Positions 9,059 through 16,127 of a stretch of 42,189 nucleotides of DNA are shown here, one piece after another; positions within the stretch are counted from its first letter, which is position 1, and every line of letters begins with the position of its first letter. Origin of the DNA: Planctomyces sp. SH-PL62 (GTDB lineage Bacteria > Planctomycetota > Planctomycetia > Planctomycetales > Planctomycetaceae); assembly GCA_945893075.1 (NCBI GenBank), contig CAMDDX010000018.1:1-42189 (forward strand), given 5' to 3'. Below the pieces are notes generated by a model. It did no database searches. It was given only the letters and a program-made list of their open reading frames with translations, and was not told where the DNA came from. A program made the translations under genes and the position numbers.

Positions 9059-9484
9059 TCAACGCGGCGAGACGTCTGCTTCGTGCTTGCTTCGCCGGAA
9101 CTTCGGCGGCACGAGCAGCCACGACAGCGCGACGACGGCTCCGAACGAGCAGTAGCAGAGCGTGAAGACCCAGGGCTCGGCGTCGAAGAACATCAGATCG
9201 TGGACCCACGTGGCGAGGAAGTCGCCGCGATAGCTCGTCTGTCCCGCGAGGTCTCGCAGGTGCTGCTCCCAAACCGTCAGCGGGCAGGTGACGCCACACA
9301 GACTCTCGGCTACGACAAACGCGATGGCTGACAGATGGATCGCTCGAAAGTACGCGCCCCGCACCCACGCCCACCGCCGCATTCCCCCCACCAGCGTCAG
9401 CAGTAGCCCGAACACCACAAACGCCACGAAGGCGAAGTGAACGACGACGACAAGATCAGCAGTCAGTCGATAAAGCGTGGTCAT
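9059..9484 (-). CDS. DUF2784 family membrane protein
   Basis: A 141-residue protein with three or four membrane helices. The start LYRLTADLVVVVHFAFVAFVVFG (written in parts: LYRLTADLVVVVHF, AFVAFVVFG) and the later CGVTCPLTVWEQHLR match DUF2784, a small conserved membrane family of unknown role. ATG 9484 begins MTTLYRL as in relatives; a TTG three codons upstream is possible. A charged tail (PPKFRRSKHEADVSPR) ends the protein. Same strand as the YiiX-like gene, with 144 bases between them that hold nothing I recognise. Confidence 0.82.
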   Translation of the reverse strand: MTTLYRLTADLVVVVHFAFVAFVVFGLLLTLVGGMRRWAWVRGAYFRAIHLSAIAFVVAESLCGVTCPLTVWEQHLRDLAGQTSYRGDFLATWVHDLMFFDAEPWVFTLCYCSFGAVVALSWLLVPPKFRRSKHEADVSPR

Positions 9485-9525
9485 GTCACTCAAGAGACGT
9501 TCGCGTCCGTAATTATTCCGCGTGA

Positions 9526-9957
9526 GGGTGCGGGTGTGCGAATTTCAGAATTTGGCCGGCGATGGCGTGGACATTGAGAACGCATTTATCGAATCCTGGA
9601 ATTCGAAATGTTTGGGCAAAGGCACATGGATTGTTAACCGATGCCAACCACATTCGCGTGTTGGGGTACTCGCTTCCGGAAGGGGACAACTACATCAAGT
9701 ACCTGCTCCGATCGGCAGTTGCCGACAACAAGCAGTTGAAGTCATTTGATGTCGTTTGTTTGGATCGGGACGGTTCAGTTCAAAAAAGGTATGAGCGATT
9801 CGTTACGCTCCCCCAATGGCGGTTCAGGTCGGGAGACATCACGGACTACCTCGATAGATGTGCCACCTGGGACGAATTCCGAAAGGCCGAGGGCGAAACA
9901 CCCGCCGCTTACACATTTGTGTGTCGTCCCGACAAGCATGACGAATTCTTCTCCTGA
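9526..9957 (+). pseudogene. C-terminal remnant of a SIR2-like domain protein
   Basis: The open frame runs from just after a stop at 9523-9525; the first ATG in frame is 9562 (131 residues). NVWAKAHGLLTDANHIRVLGYSLPEGDNYIKYLLRSAV resembles the last part of SIR2-like (SIR2_2) domains, where a helix, the strand with GYSLP and a following aromatic-rich helix end the fold; I give it in parts as IRVLGYSLPEGDNYIKYLL. The NAD-binding GAGxS and catalytic His regions that should lie upstream are missing, so this is a 5'-truncated gene. SIR2-like domains are common NADase or effector parts of antiphage systems. The tail of about 70 residues is unassigned. The sequence here is visibly less GC-rich than its neighbours, which fits an acquired and decaying gene. 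Confidence 0.6.
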
Positions 9958-10194
9958 ACTATCCTTGCGACGCCCTGACCGTCGGGAATGGCGTGGCTGA
10001 GTACGCGCTGCGAATTTGAGCCACCGTTGGAGCGTTGACATGGCTGAACTTGGCGTGCATCAATCGGTGGGCTGTGCTCGGTTGCATTGAACGAGGCGTC
10101 TCGCGTCGTGCAAACTTCAGTTGATCTTTCGGAGCATGCGATATGCGGGCTGGTAGCACGCTCAGACCAACGGGATATTCGGAGGAACTCGATC

Positions 10195-10977
10195 ATGCTG
10201 CGATGGATCTGCCTTTTGATGCTTTCGTCGTTCGCGATGATCGCGGCGGCGGACGACACCTTGCCGAAATCGGCCGAGACGTTCGAGCTTCAAGGACACA
10301 AGGCGTTCCTGTATGCCGCTCCGAAACCGGGCACGGGGAAACCCTGGGTCTGGTACGCCCCGACGTTGAAGGGCGTGTCGCTCGTGCAGCGGAAGCTGTA
10401 CTTCGAGAGCTTCCTGCGCGCGGGAGTCAGCATCGCTGGGTTCGATCTCGGAGAAGTGCGCGGCTCGCCCGCCAGCACCGCGCAGTTCACGCTTTTCTAC
10501 GACGAGATGGTCCGGCGCGGCTGGTCAGCGAAACCGATCCTGCTCGGCCAGAGTCGCGGCGGGCTGATGATGCTGGCCTGGGCCATGCGGCATCCCGACA
10601 AGACGCAAGCGTTTGTGGGGATTTATCCCGTGTGCAATCTCGAAGGCTGGCCGATGAAGAACAAGCCGGTCACGCTGGCCGATTACAACCTGACTGAGAC
10701 TGAATTCCGCGCGCGGCTCACCGAGTTCAATCCTCTGGACAACCTGCAGGGCTTGCTGAAACACAAGGTGCCGATCTTCGTCGTCCACGGCGATGTCGAC
10801 GCTGCGGTGCCCTATGAAGAAAACACGCGCATCCTGAAGGACCGTTACGAAGCCGGCGGTGGCCCGATCACCGTGAAGCTGATCCCCGGCGAAGGCCACA
10901 AGGTCTCGCCGTCGTTTTTCGAGTGCCCAGAGCTGATCGAATTCGTGTTGAAGCAGGCGAAAGCCACCGCCGAGTAG
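10195..10977 (+). CDS. Exported alpha/beta-hydrolase
   Basis: A 260-residue protein. Residues 1-19 (MLRWICLLMLSSFAMIAAA) form a signal peptide. The nucleophile elbow is GQSRGG with Ser at about residue 120, the acid is in HGDVDAAVP, and the catalytic His is in GEGHKVSPS, so the triad is complete. The fold suits an esterase or dipeptidyl-peptidase/prolyl-oligopeptidase-like S9 catalytic domain without a propeller. ATG 10195 is set by GGAGGA at 10181-10186. About 235 bases upstream (9958-10194) hold no gene I can support. It converges on the restriction-endonuclease-like gene with a 30-base gap. Probably periplasmic; substrate unknown. Confidence 0.8.
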   Translation: MLRWICLLMLSSFAMIAAADDTLPKSAETFELQGHKAFLYAAPKPGTGKPWVWYAPTLKGVSLVQRKLYFESFLRAGVSIAGFDLGEVRGSPASTAQFTLFYDEMVRRGWSAKPILLGQSRGGLMMLAWAMRHPDKTQAFVGIYPVCNLEGWPMKNKPVTLADYNLTETEFRARLTEFNPLDNLQGLLKHKVPIFVVHGDVDAAVPYEENTRILKDRYEAGGGPITVKLIPGEGHKVSPSFFECPELIEFVLKQAKATAE

Positions 10978-11007
10978 AATCGGCGTCTGCCGACTGCCTG
11001 GGAGTTT

Positions 11008-11817
11008 TTATTTTGCGTCGAAAAGCTGCACGGGGTTGATTTTGAATTGCAGCATCTTGGCGGTTTCTCGACCGTTGTCGCCCCCTTTGCGTTGCAGGGT
11101 GATGCGGCCGATTTTCAGGTTGCCGGCTTTGGTGAGTTCGACCGGGCCTTCGCTGTAGAACTTGATCGCGTCAGCCGAGGATCGAATGACCCACTTGGGT
11201 TTGTCGGTCGCCTTATGTGCGACCATCATCCAGCCAGCGGCGTGAATGCCGTCACCGGCGAGCAAGTCGGAAACAATCTCGTCTTTGTTCGCGGTGAAGA
11301 AATCCACAACGGCCCGTCGAGCGCTCTGGTCCAATTCATCCAGATACATTCGCCTCTTGTCGCGGCTGGATTCGCGCGGCGGCGTTTCACCGACGAATAA
11401 CTTCAATGCGTCAACGACATCGGGCGGCATCTTCCACATTGTTGCGTATGTCTTCAGCCAGCGTTTGTCGATCTGATTGAAACCGTTCGCAGTGCTGACG
11501 AGCTTGATCGAAATCCGTTCGACTCGTTCGCCGGACTTCGTTTTGACAGTCACTTCCACATCCGCTTTTTCGCCATGCGGCTTCGACGCCGAGAGGCTGT
11601 TGATCTCGGCGATCTGATGATTCATCGCCTCAAGCCAGGCGCGAGCATCCGCGTCGGTCTTCCAGTTGTTGAACTTGTCCCGGATTTCATCCTCGTTCTG
11701 GAATCCTCCCTTTGCCGTCTTCGATCCTCGCTCGACCTTGGCGGCATCGGTCTCCTGTGCTGTCAACACGCCGTTGGAAAGCAGCAGGCAGAGGAAAAGC
11801 ACGGCATGTAGCTTCAT
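11008..11817 (-). CDS. Type II restriction endonuclease-like protein with an N-terminal signal peptide
   Basis: A 269-residue protein. Residues 1-20 (MKLHAVLFLCLLLSNGVLTA) look like a secretory signal. From GGFQNEDEIRDKFNNWK (37-53) to the end, the sequence follows a pattern I recall from a family of type II restriction endonucleases: ADVEVTV (D86), ISIKLVS (K105), GFNQIDKRW, RRMYLDELD, then LKIGRITLQRKGGDNGR and MLQFKINP at the C-terminus. The spacing of D86 and S-I-K105 fits a PD-(D/E)XK nuclease with the middle acid replaced. This family call is from memory and not checked by a search. No DNA methyltransferase is in the window. GTG and TTG codons inside the signal region could give a cytoplasmic start at LTAQ, but they lack a ribosome site. 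An alternative longer start is GTG 11874. It lies downstream of the helicase on the same strand, after a hairpin. Confidence 0.65.
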   Translation of the reverse strand: MKLHAVLFLCLLLSNGVLTAQETDAAKVERGSKTAKGGFQNEDEIRDKFNNWKTDADARAWLEAMNHQIAEINSLSASKPHGEKADVEVTVKTKSGERVERISIKLVSTANGFNQIDKRWLKTYATMWKMPPDVVDALKLFVGETPPRESSRDKRRMYLDELDQSARRAVVDFFTANKDEIVSDLLAGDGIHAAGWMMVAHKATDKPKWVIRSSADAIKFYSEGPVELTKAGNLKIGRITLQRKGGDNGRETAKMLQFKINPVQLFDAK

Positions 11818-11869
11818 GGCAATGCTCACTTCGACGATTGTTTTTGCCCCTGAGATGGTAATGAGAAAT

Positions 11870-11925
11870 AGCACGACGCGCCAGTAAGTGGTTCTGCTTC
11901 AAACCACTTGCTGGCGCGTCGTGCT
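11870..11925. repeat. 56-bp GCACGACGCGCC hairpin
   Basis: Arms of 24 bases (11870-11893 and 11902-11925) with one G:T-type mismatch and an 8-base loop. It begins 14 bases past the stop codon of the helicase gene and 53 bases before the start of the exported nuclease-like gene, both on the minus strand, so it may end helicase transcription. The core CGACGCGC is shared with the elements at 23003 and 28953. Confidence 0.75.
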
Positions 11926-11938
11926 GGTATCGGGGGGA

Positions 11939-13363
11939 CTATCGTCCCGACGAGGCGAAACCGTTGGGCTTGCCGAAGCGGCGGGGCCGTTTCGGGCCAC
12001 GGCTTGGTGGGCCACTGAATTCACCGTTGGGGGTGGCCGGACGACGCGGTGCGCTGTTCGGTCGGCGAGCCGAGTGATTTGCGGGCGGGGCATTGAGGCT
12101 GAAGGCTCGGCGCGGTTGGATAACAGCGGCGGTCTGCGGTTGCGAGTCGTTGCCTCGTGTGGCTCGACGGTCATCGGCGTGGCCGGTGGCGTGAGCTTGG
12201 CGAGATGGCTCGGCCGCAAACGCTGGTAGATCGTGACGCTGTTCCAGGCGTTGGCGAATCAATCGTTCGATCGACGTCAGCAGGCCGCGTTCTTCCGGCG
12301 AGCAGAACGAGATGGCGATGCCACTGGCTCCGGCGCGGGCCGTGCGGCCGATGCGATGCACGTAGTTGTCGATTTCCAGCGGCAAATCGTAGTTGATGAC
12401 GTGCGTGATGCTGTCCACGTCGATGCCGCGTGAGGCGATGTCGGTCGCGACCAGCACGCTCGTGCGACCGGATTTGAAGTTCGTCAATGCTCGCTGCCGT
12501 TGCGATTGCGAACGGTTCGCGTGAATCGCGTCGGCCGAGAAGTTGGAATCTTCGAGCATGCGCACGACTTTGTCGGCACCATGCTTGGTCTTGGTGAAGA
12601 CCAGCGTTCGAGTCACTCCCTCTTGCCGCAGCAGATGCCGCAGCAAGCGGACCTTGTTCGGCTTCTCGACGAAGTAGACCGACTGTTGCACGCGTTCGGC
12701 GGTGGTCGCCACCGGAGTAATCTCGACCCGTTGCGGATGACACAGCATCGAGTCGGCCAGTTGGCGGACATCGTTCGGCATCGTCGCGGAGAAGAACAGC
12801 GTCTGGCGCTCTTTCGGCACGTCGGCCACGATGCGTCGCACGCTATTCAGGAAGCCCATGTCGAGCATCCGATCCGCTTCATCGAGCACCAGCACTTCAA
12901 CGTGGCTGAGGTCGATGAAACCTTGCTCGCGCAGATCCAGCAGCCGGCCGGGAGTCGCGACGAGAATGTCCACGCCCGCTCGCAGTTCTTTCACTTGGTG
13001 GTATTGGCTGACCCCTCCAAACACGACGAGCTGCCGCAGTCCGGAGCCTTGGCCATAAGTCGCGAAGCTCTCGCTGATCTGCACGGCCAGCTCGCGAGTC
13101 GGCGACAGCACGAGCACACGAATCTTGCGTCGGTCACCGCGACCTTGAGCCGGTCGAGTCGAATTCGATTGCAGCAGCCGATGCAGAATCGGCAGTGCGA
13201 ACGCGGCGGTCTTGCCGGTTCCCGTTTGAGCGACTCCCAGCAGATCGCAGCCGCTGATCACCAGCGGAATGGCTTGCGCCTGAATCGGAGTCGGAGTTTC
13301 GTACCCAGCCGCAGAGACGGCACGCAAGACTGGCTCGGCCAGTCCCAATTCAGAAAAATTCAA
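11939..13363 (-). CDS. DEAD-box ATP-dependent RNA helicase (RhlE-like)
   Basis: A 474-residue RNA helicase. Motifs in order: N-terminal FSELGL, Q motif TPTPIQAQAIP, Walker A AQTGTGKT, PTRELA, DEAD in VLDEADRMLDMGF, SAT, and the C-terminal HRIGRTARAG. The core is about 365 residues; the last 105 are basic and rich in Arg, Pro, Ala and Asn, typical of RhlE-type RNA-binding tails. The start is most likely TTG at 13363 (giving MNFSELGLAEP), because GGAG at 13370-13373 sits 6 bases before it and relatives begin exactly there; upstream in-frame GTG codons would add about 60 residues of uncharacteristic sequence. Likely role: ribosome assembly or mRNA turnover, often cold-induced. Cytoplasmic. Confidence 0.92.
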   Translation of the reverse strand: MNFSELGLAEPVLRAVSAAGYETPTPIQAQAIPLVISGCDLLGVAQTGTGKTAAFALPILHRLLQSNSTRPAQGRGDRRKIRVLVLSPTRELAVQISESFATYGQGSGLRQLVVFGGVSQYHQVKELRAGVDILVATPGRLLDLREQGFIDLSHVEVLVLDEADRMLDMGFLNSVRRIVADVPKERQTLFFSATMPNDVRQLADSMLCHPQRVEITPVATTAERVQQSVYFVEKPNKVRLLRHLLRQEGVTRTLVFTKTKHGADKVVRMLEDSNFSADAIHANRSQSQRQRALTNFKSGRTSVLVATDIASRGIDVDSITHVINYDLPLEIDNYVHRIGRTARAGASGIAISFCSPEERGLLTSIERLIRQRLEQRHDLPAFAAEPSRQAHATGHADDRRATRGNDSQPQTAAVIQPRRAFSLNAPPANHSARRPNSAPRRPATPNGEFSGPPSRGPKRPRRFGKPNGFASSGR

Positions 13364-13697
13364 AACGTTCTCCAAGAGAGTTATCCGCCCAGGTGACTCG
13401 TTCAAAGTGGAGTCGGCGAGGACCGCGAACAGACTCAACAGAGAGTCCGCGTCACGGCCAATTGGCGGCTGCTCGAGCGGCGTCTTGCGATCGTCCGCGT
13501 GCGAGCGAATCAAAAAATCCAGGATGAGATGTCTGACGGTTCCCGTCAGCTCCACGCCATCAAACCTAGTCGAGTCCGATGGCGGAAATCTCTTTCATCA
13601 TCCACTGGATTCGGCGGGCAATGCCCGAAGTGCGGGGACTCTAGTGGCGGAACCCCAGATCCGCCAGACGGTTTTGGAAGCAAATTAGGCTCAGGAC
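13364..13697. other. Gene-free stretch upstream of the helicase gene
   Basis: About 330 bases between the helicase start and the 3' end of uppP. Both neighbouring genes read leftward, so this should hold the helicase promoter and 5' leader. Short imperfect repeats of GGCGG and CCGCC occur around 13570-13670. I see no convincing gene, riboswitch or terminator. Confidence 0.5.
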
Positions 13698-13760
13698 GTA
13701 GTTCGGACGCCCACGTCCGAACAATACCATTGGCTGACCGGACGTAGGCGTCCGGTCTAC
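13698..13760. repeat. 63-bp GTAG-CGGACG inverted repeat overlapping the uppP stop
   Basis: Arms of 22 bases (13698-13719 and 13739-13760) begin GTAG and hold the inner palindrome CGGACG-CCYACG-TCCG. The right end supplies the TAG stop codon of uppP (13757-13759, minus strand). A related element is inside the coding region at 22931-22980, and a single arm of it sits at about 14600-14623. Confidence 0.8.
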
Positions 13761-14548
13761 GGCCAAAGCTGCCACGCTGTCACCACCGTGCCCAGCACCA
13801 AGCAGTAATACGCGAACCAGTGCAGTTGCCGCTGCGTGACGATGCGAATCAAGAATCGCAGCGCGGCGATACCAACGGCAAACGAGATCACCGCTCCGAA
13901 CAGCAATTGGCCGATCGCCAAACTCTCCGAGTGCCGCATCGCCAGCCCCTTGAGCAGCACGACTCCACCCACGGCTGGGACCGACAACAAAAAGGAAAAC
14001 GTCGTCGCCGCATGGCGAGTCAGCCCGACCATCAGTCCTCCTGCAATCGTGCTCCCCGAGCGAGAGATTCCCGGCAACAGGGCCAGCGTCTGAAAGCAGC
14101 CCACCGCCAGGGCGTGAGGCCACTTCATTTGGTCTAGTTCCAGCAAGCTGATCTCCATGCGTTGGCCCGCGAATAGAAACGTTGCCGTGATGAACAGCCC
14201 CAAGCCGACCAGCAACGGCGAGACCAATGTCTGCTCAAGCCAATCTTTGAAAGCCAGTCCGACCACCGCCACCGGAATGCTGCCGATGATCACATTCAGC
14301 AGCAGCCGATGACGTTTTCGCAACGACCACAGGTCTTGCCGATACACGACGATCGTGGCCAGCAAAGTTCCGAGATGCAGTCCAACGATCAGCGCGATCG
14401 TTTCGTCCGCAGTGGCGCTCGTGCCGAACCAGCGATCGAGCAGTTTGCCGACGAGGATCAAATGCGACTTCGAGCTGATCGGCAGGAACTCGGTGATTCC
14501 CTGTACGACCCCTTGAATCAGCGTCTGCCAAAGTTGAGCACCATCCAT
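13757..14548 (-). CDS. uppP: Undecaprenyl-diphosphate phosphatase
   Basis: A 263-residue inner-membrane protein that removes one phosphate from undecaprenyl diphosphate, recycling the lipid carrier for cell-wall and surface polysaccharide synthesis. Both family signatures are present: GITEFLPISSKSHL (residues 17-30) in place of the usual ITEFLPISSTGHL, and LPGISRSGST in the second half. Seven or eight membrane helices follow the expected order and the length is normal. Start ATG 14548 (MDGAQLW) places the first helix at the N-terminus; no clear Shine-Dalgarno is seen. The stop codon TAG lies inside a palindromic element, so the extreme C-terminus may have been reshaped by its insertion. Two other palindromic elements fill the upstream gap. 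Confidence 0.92.
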   Translation of the reverse strand: MDGAQLWQTLIQGVVQGITEFLPISSKSHLILVGKLLDRWFGTSATADETIALIVGLHLGTLLATIVVYRQDLWSLRKRHRLLLNVIIGSIPVAVVGLAFKDWLEQTLVSPLLVGLGLFITATFLFAGQRMEISLLELDQMKWPHALAVGCFQTLALLPGISRSGSTIAGGLMVGLTRHAATTFSFLLSVPAVGGVVLLKGLAMRHSESLAIGQLLFGAVISFAVGIAALRFLIRIVTQRQLHWFAYYCLVLGTVVTAWQLWP

Positions 14549-14563
14549 GAGAAGCTCGCAAAC

Positions 14564-14655
14564 CGTGGGGCACGTTTTCAACGTGCCCGAATACAAACCG
14601 TAGTCCGGACGCCCACGTCCGGACATTTACGGGCAGGTTGAAAACCTGCCCCACG
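14564..14655. repeat. Compound palindrome: CGTGGGGCA family with a nested GTAG-CGGACG arm
   Basis: Outer arms of 26 bases at 14564-14589 and 14630-14655 pair with a few, partly compensated differences (left core CACGTTTTCAACGTG, right core CAGGTTGAAAACCTG, each self-complementary). Between them lies GTAGTCCGGACGCCCACGTC (from 14600), one arm of the family found at 13698 and 22931. The outer family also occurs inside the ABC transporter gene at 34892-34953. Confidence 0.75.
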
Positions 14656-14718
14656 AACGGCGCGGACGGTAGCAGTCGTTCGCCAACCGGTCGAGGCGAT
14701 CTTGTCGTACCACGTGAC

Positions 14719-14822
14719 GGGGTCGGGAGCCTCTTTCAGGTCGGCCGATTGGCGAGTGAAGATCATTCGCCAAGTTGTTGCCGAAGCCATCGACCGCCGA
14801 CCTGAAAAAGACTCCCGACCCC
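14719..14822. repeat. 104-bp GGGGTCGGGAG inverted repeat
   Basis: Arms of 27 bases (14719-14745 and 14796-14822) starting GGGGTCGGGAGYCT with a few mismatches around a 50-base interior. Its GGGGTCRGG end is shared with the elements at 4377, 7388 and 29978. It ends 6 bases before the stop of the alcohol dehydrogenase gene. Confidence 0.75.
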
Positions 14823-14827
14823 TTGGC

Positions 14828-16036
14828 TCACCAAACTCGCTCCAGGATCGCGAGCAACTCGTCATCACTCACGTCACACGGGTTTCCATCCATGCTGTTG
14901 CCGCGCGAGCCTTTGGCCAAAGCGGGAAGTTGCTCGCGGGTGACACCGAGATCCGACAATCGCTGCGGAATTCCAAGTCGTTGATTGAGAGTGTGAATCA
15001 CACCCAGAAAGTGCTTCATCGCCGCATCGTCAGAGTCTTGCTCGTCGAACGGCGGCAGCCCCTGCTCATCACGCAGCCAGCGGCAGCATTGCCGACCAAG
15101 CTGTGCGAGGTCGGCCTTCGCGACGTCGCGATTCAGAGACAGCGCACTCGGCAACATCACGGCGCAAGCGAGGCCATGCGGCACCTTCGCATGAACGCCG
15201 AGCGAAGCGGCAACGCCGTGAGCGAAGCCCAATCCGGAATTCGCCAACGCGATTCCGGACAGGAGCGCTGCGTGCGACATCGCCTCTCGCGAAGCGCGGT
15301 GGTTGAGGTCGCCAGACAACTTGAACATCGCGGGCAGGGCGAGTTCCAAGCCTTGCCAACATAGTGCTCTTGGGATCGGTTTTGCTCGGCGGGAGATCAG
15401 GCTCTCGATCAACTGCGTGATCGCGTCCATGCCGGTGTAAGCAGTGATGTCGCGCGGCAGGCAGACGGTTAATTCGGGATCGACGAGCACGATCTTCGGG
15501 ATCATCAGGTCCGATCGCAAACTCTTCTTGAACGGCGGATCGTAGGAGGAGATCACGGCGTTCTTCGTCGCCTCCGTTCCCGTACCCGCCGTCGTGGGCA
15601 TCGCCAACAAAGGCAGGGGAGGGCGGTCGATTTTCAAACCTCGACCGACACCCTCGAGGAAATCCTGCACGCCGCTCCCGTGAGTGTTCGTGGCCATCGC
15701 GGAGACCGCCTTCGCCAGGTCGATCGCGGAACCGCCGCCGATGGCGATCAACAGATCTCCTTCGCGCGTGCCGACCTCTCGCAGCCGCGCGGTCGCCGCA
15801 TCGACGTCAGCGACTTCTGGCTCGCGAGTCTGAGTCGCTAAGCGTTCGACGGTCACTCCGGCGCTTGTCAGCAATCGACACAGCTCATCCAGCGTGCCGT
15901 TCGTTTCGAGTGTGCGCGAACCGCTGACGACGAACGCTCGCGAACCGAGCGACTTGGCGAGCGTGCCAAGTTCCGATCGACGGCCCCAGCCGAAGACGAT
16001 CCGTTGCGGTGCGAGGAAGTCGTAAGGCGTGAGCAT
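14828..16036 (-). CDS. Iron-containing alcohol dehydrogenase
   Basis: A 402-residue group III alcohol dehydrogenase. The NAD(P) site is GGGSAIDLAKAVSAM, followed by the family stretch TTAGTGTEATKNAVI. Metal ligands expected from the family are visible: Asp in GMDAITQLIES, His in GFAHGVAASLG and His in VPHGLACAVM. The family reduces or oxidises primary alcohols, propanediol, butanol or lactaldehyde; the sequence does not fix which. ATG 16036 begins MLTPYDFLAPQRIVFG, the usual family opening; a TTG six codons upstream is an alternative. The same-strand 2-hydroxyacid dehydrogenase gene lies upstream with a 65-bp palindrome in between, so the two oxidoreductases may be co-transcribed and handle related hydroxy compounds (inference). 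Confidence 0.88.
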   Translation of the reverse strand: MLTPYDFLAPQRIVFGWGRRSELGTLAKSLGSRAFVVSGSRTLETNGTLDELCRLLTSAGVTVERLATQTREPEVADVDAATARLREVGTREGDLLIAIGGGSAIDLAKAVSAMATNTHGSGVQDFLEGVGRGLKIDRPPLPLLAMPTTAGTGTEATKNAVISSYDPPFKKSLRSDLMIPKIVLVDPELTVCLPRDITAYTGMDAITQLIESLISRRAKPIPRALCWQGLELALPAMFKLSGDLNHRASREAMSHAALLSGIALANSGLGFAHGVAASLGVHAKVPHGLACAVMLPSALSLNRDVAKADLAQLGRQCCRWLRDEQGLPPFDEQDSDDAAMKHFLGVIHTLNQRLGIPQRLSDLGVTREQLPALAKGSRGNSMDGNPCDVSDDELLAILERVW

Positions 16037-16058
16037 GACGAGAAGCTGTTTCAAAACC

Positions 16059-16123
16059 GTAGCCGCACTCGCCAGAGTGCGGGTGAAAGTCGTGTAATCC
16101 CGCGTTCTGGCGAACGCGGCTAC
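16059..16123. repeat. 65-bp GTAGCCGC inverted repeat, copy 1
   Basis: Arms of 25 bases (16059-16083 and 16099-16123). The two arms differ at two positions each that are matched inside the same arm (CACTC...GAGTG against CGTTC...GAACG), so each arm keeps its own hairpin. The element at 19285-19349 is the same sequence in the opposite orientation, with about 11 of 15 loop bases also the same. Confidence 0.88.
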
Positions 16124-16127
16124 GAGA

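Noticed and set aside
11008-13363. A complete restriction-modification system
   Set aside because: No methyltransferase or specificity gene is present; the helicase upstream is a DEAD-box RNA helicase, not a restriction subunit.
12500-13396. Plus-strand open frame of about 300 residues
   Set aside because: Antisense of the DEAD-box helicase core; no motif support.
13499-13747. Possible small gene with a CPKCG motif upstream of the helicase
   Set aside because: Only one Cys pair, no ribosome site, and the frame runs into a palindromic element.
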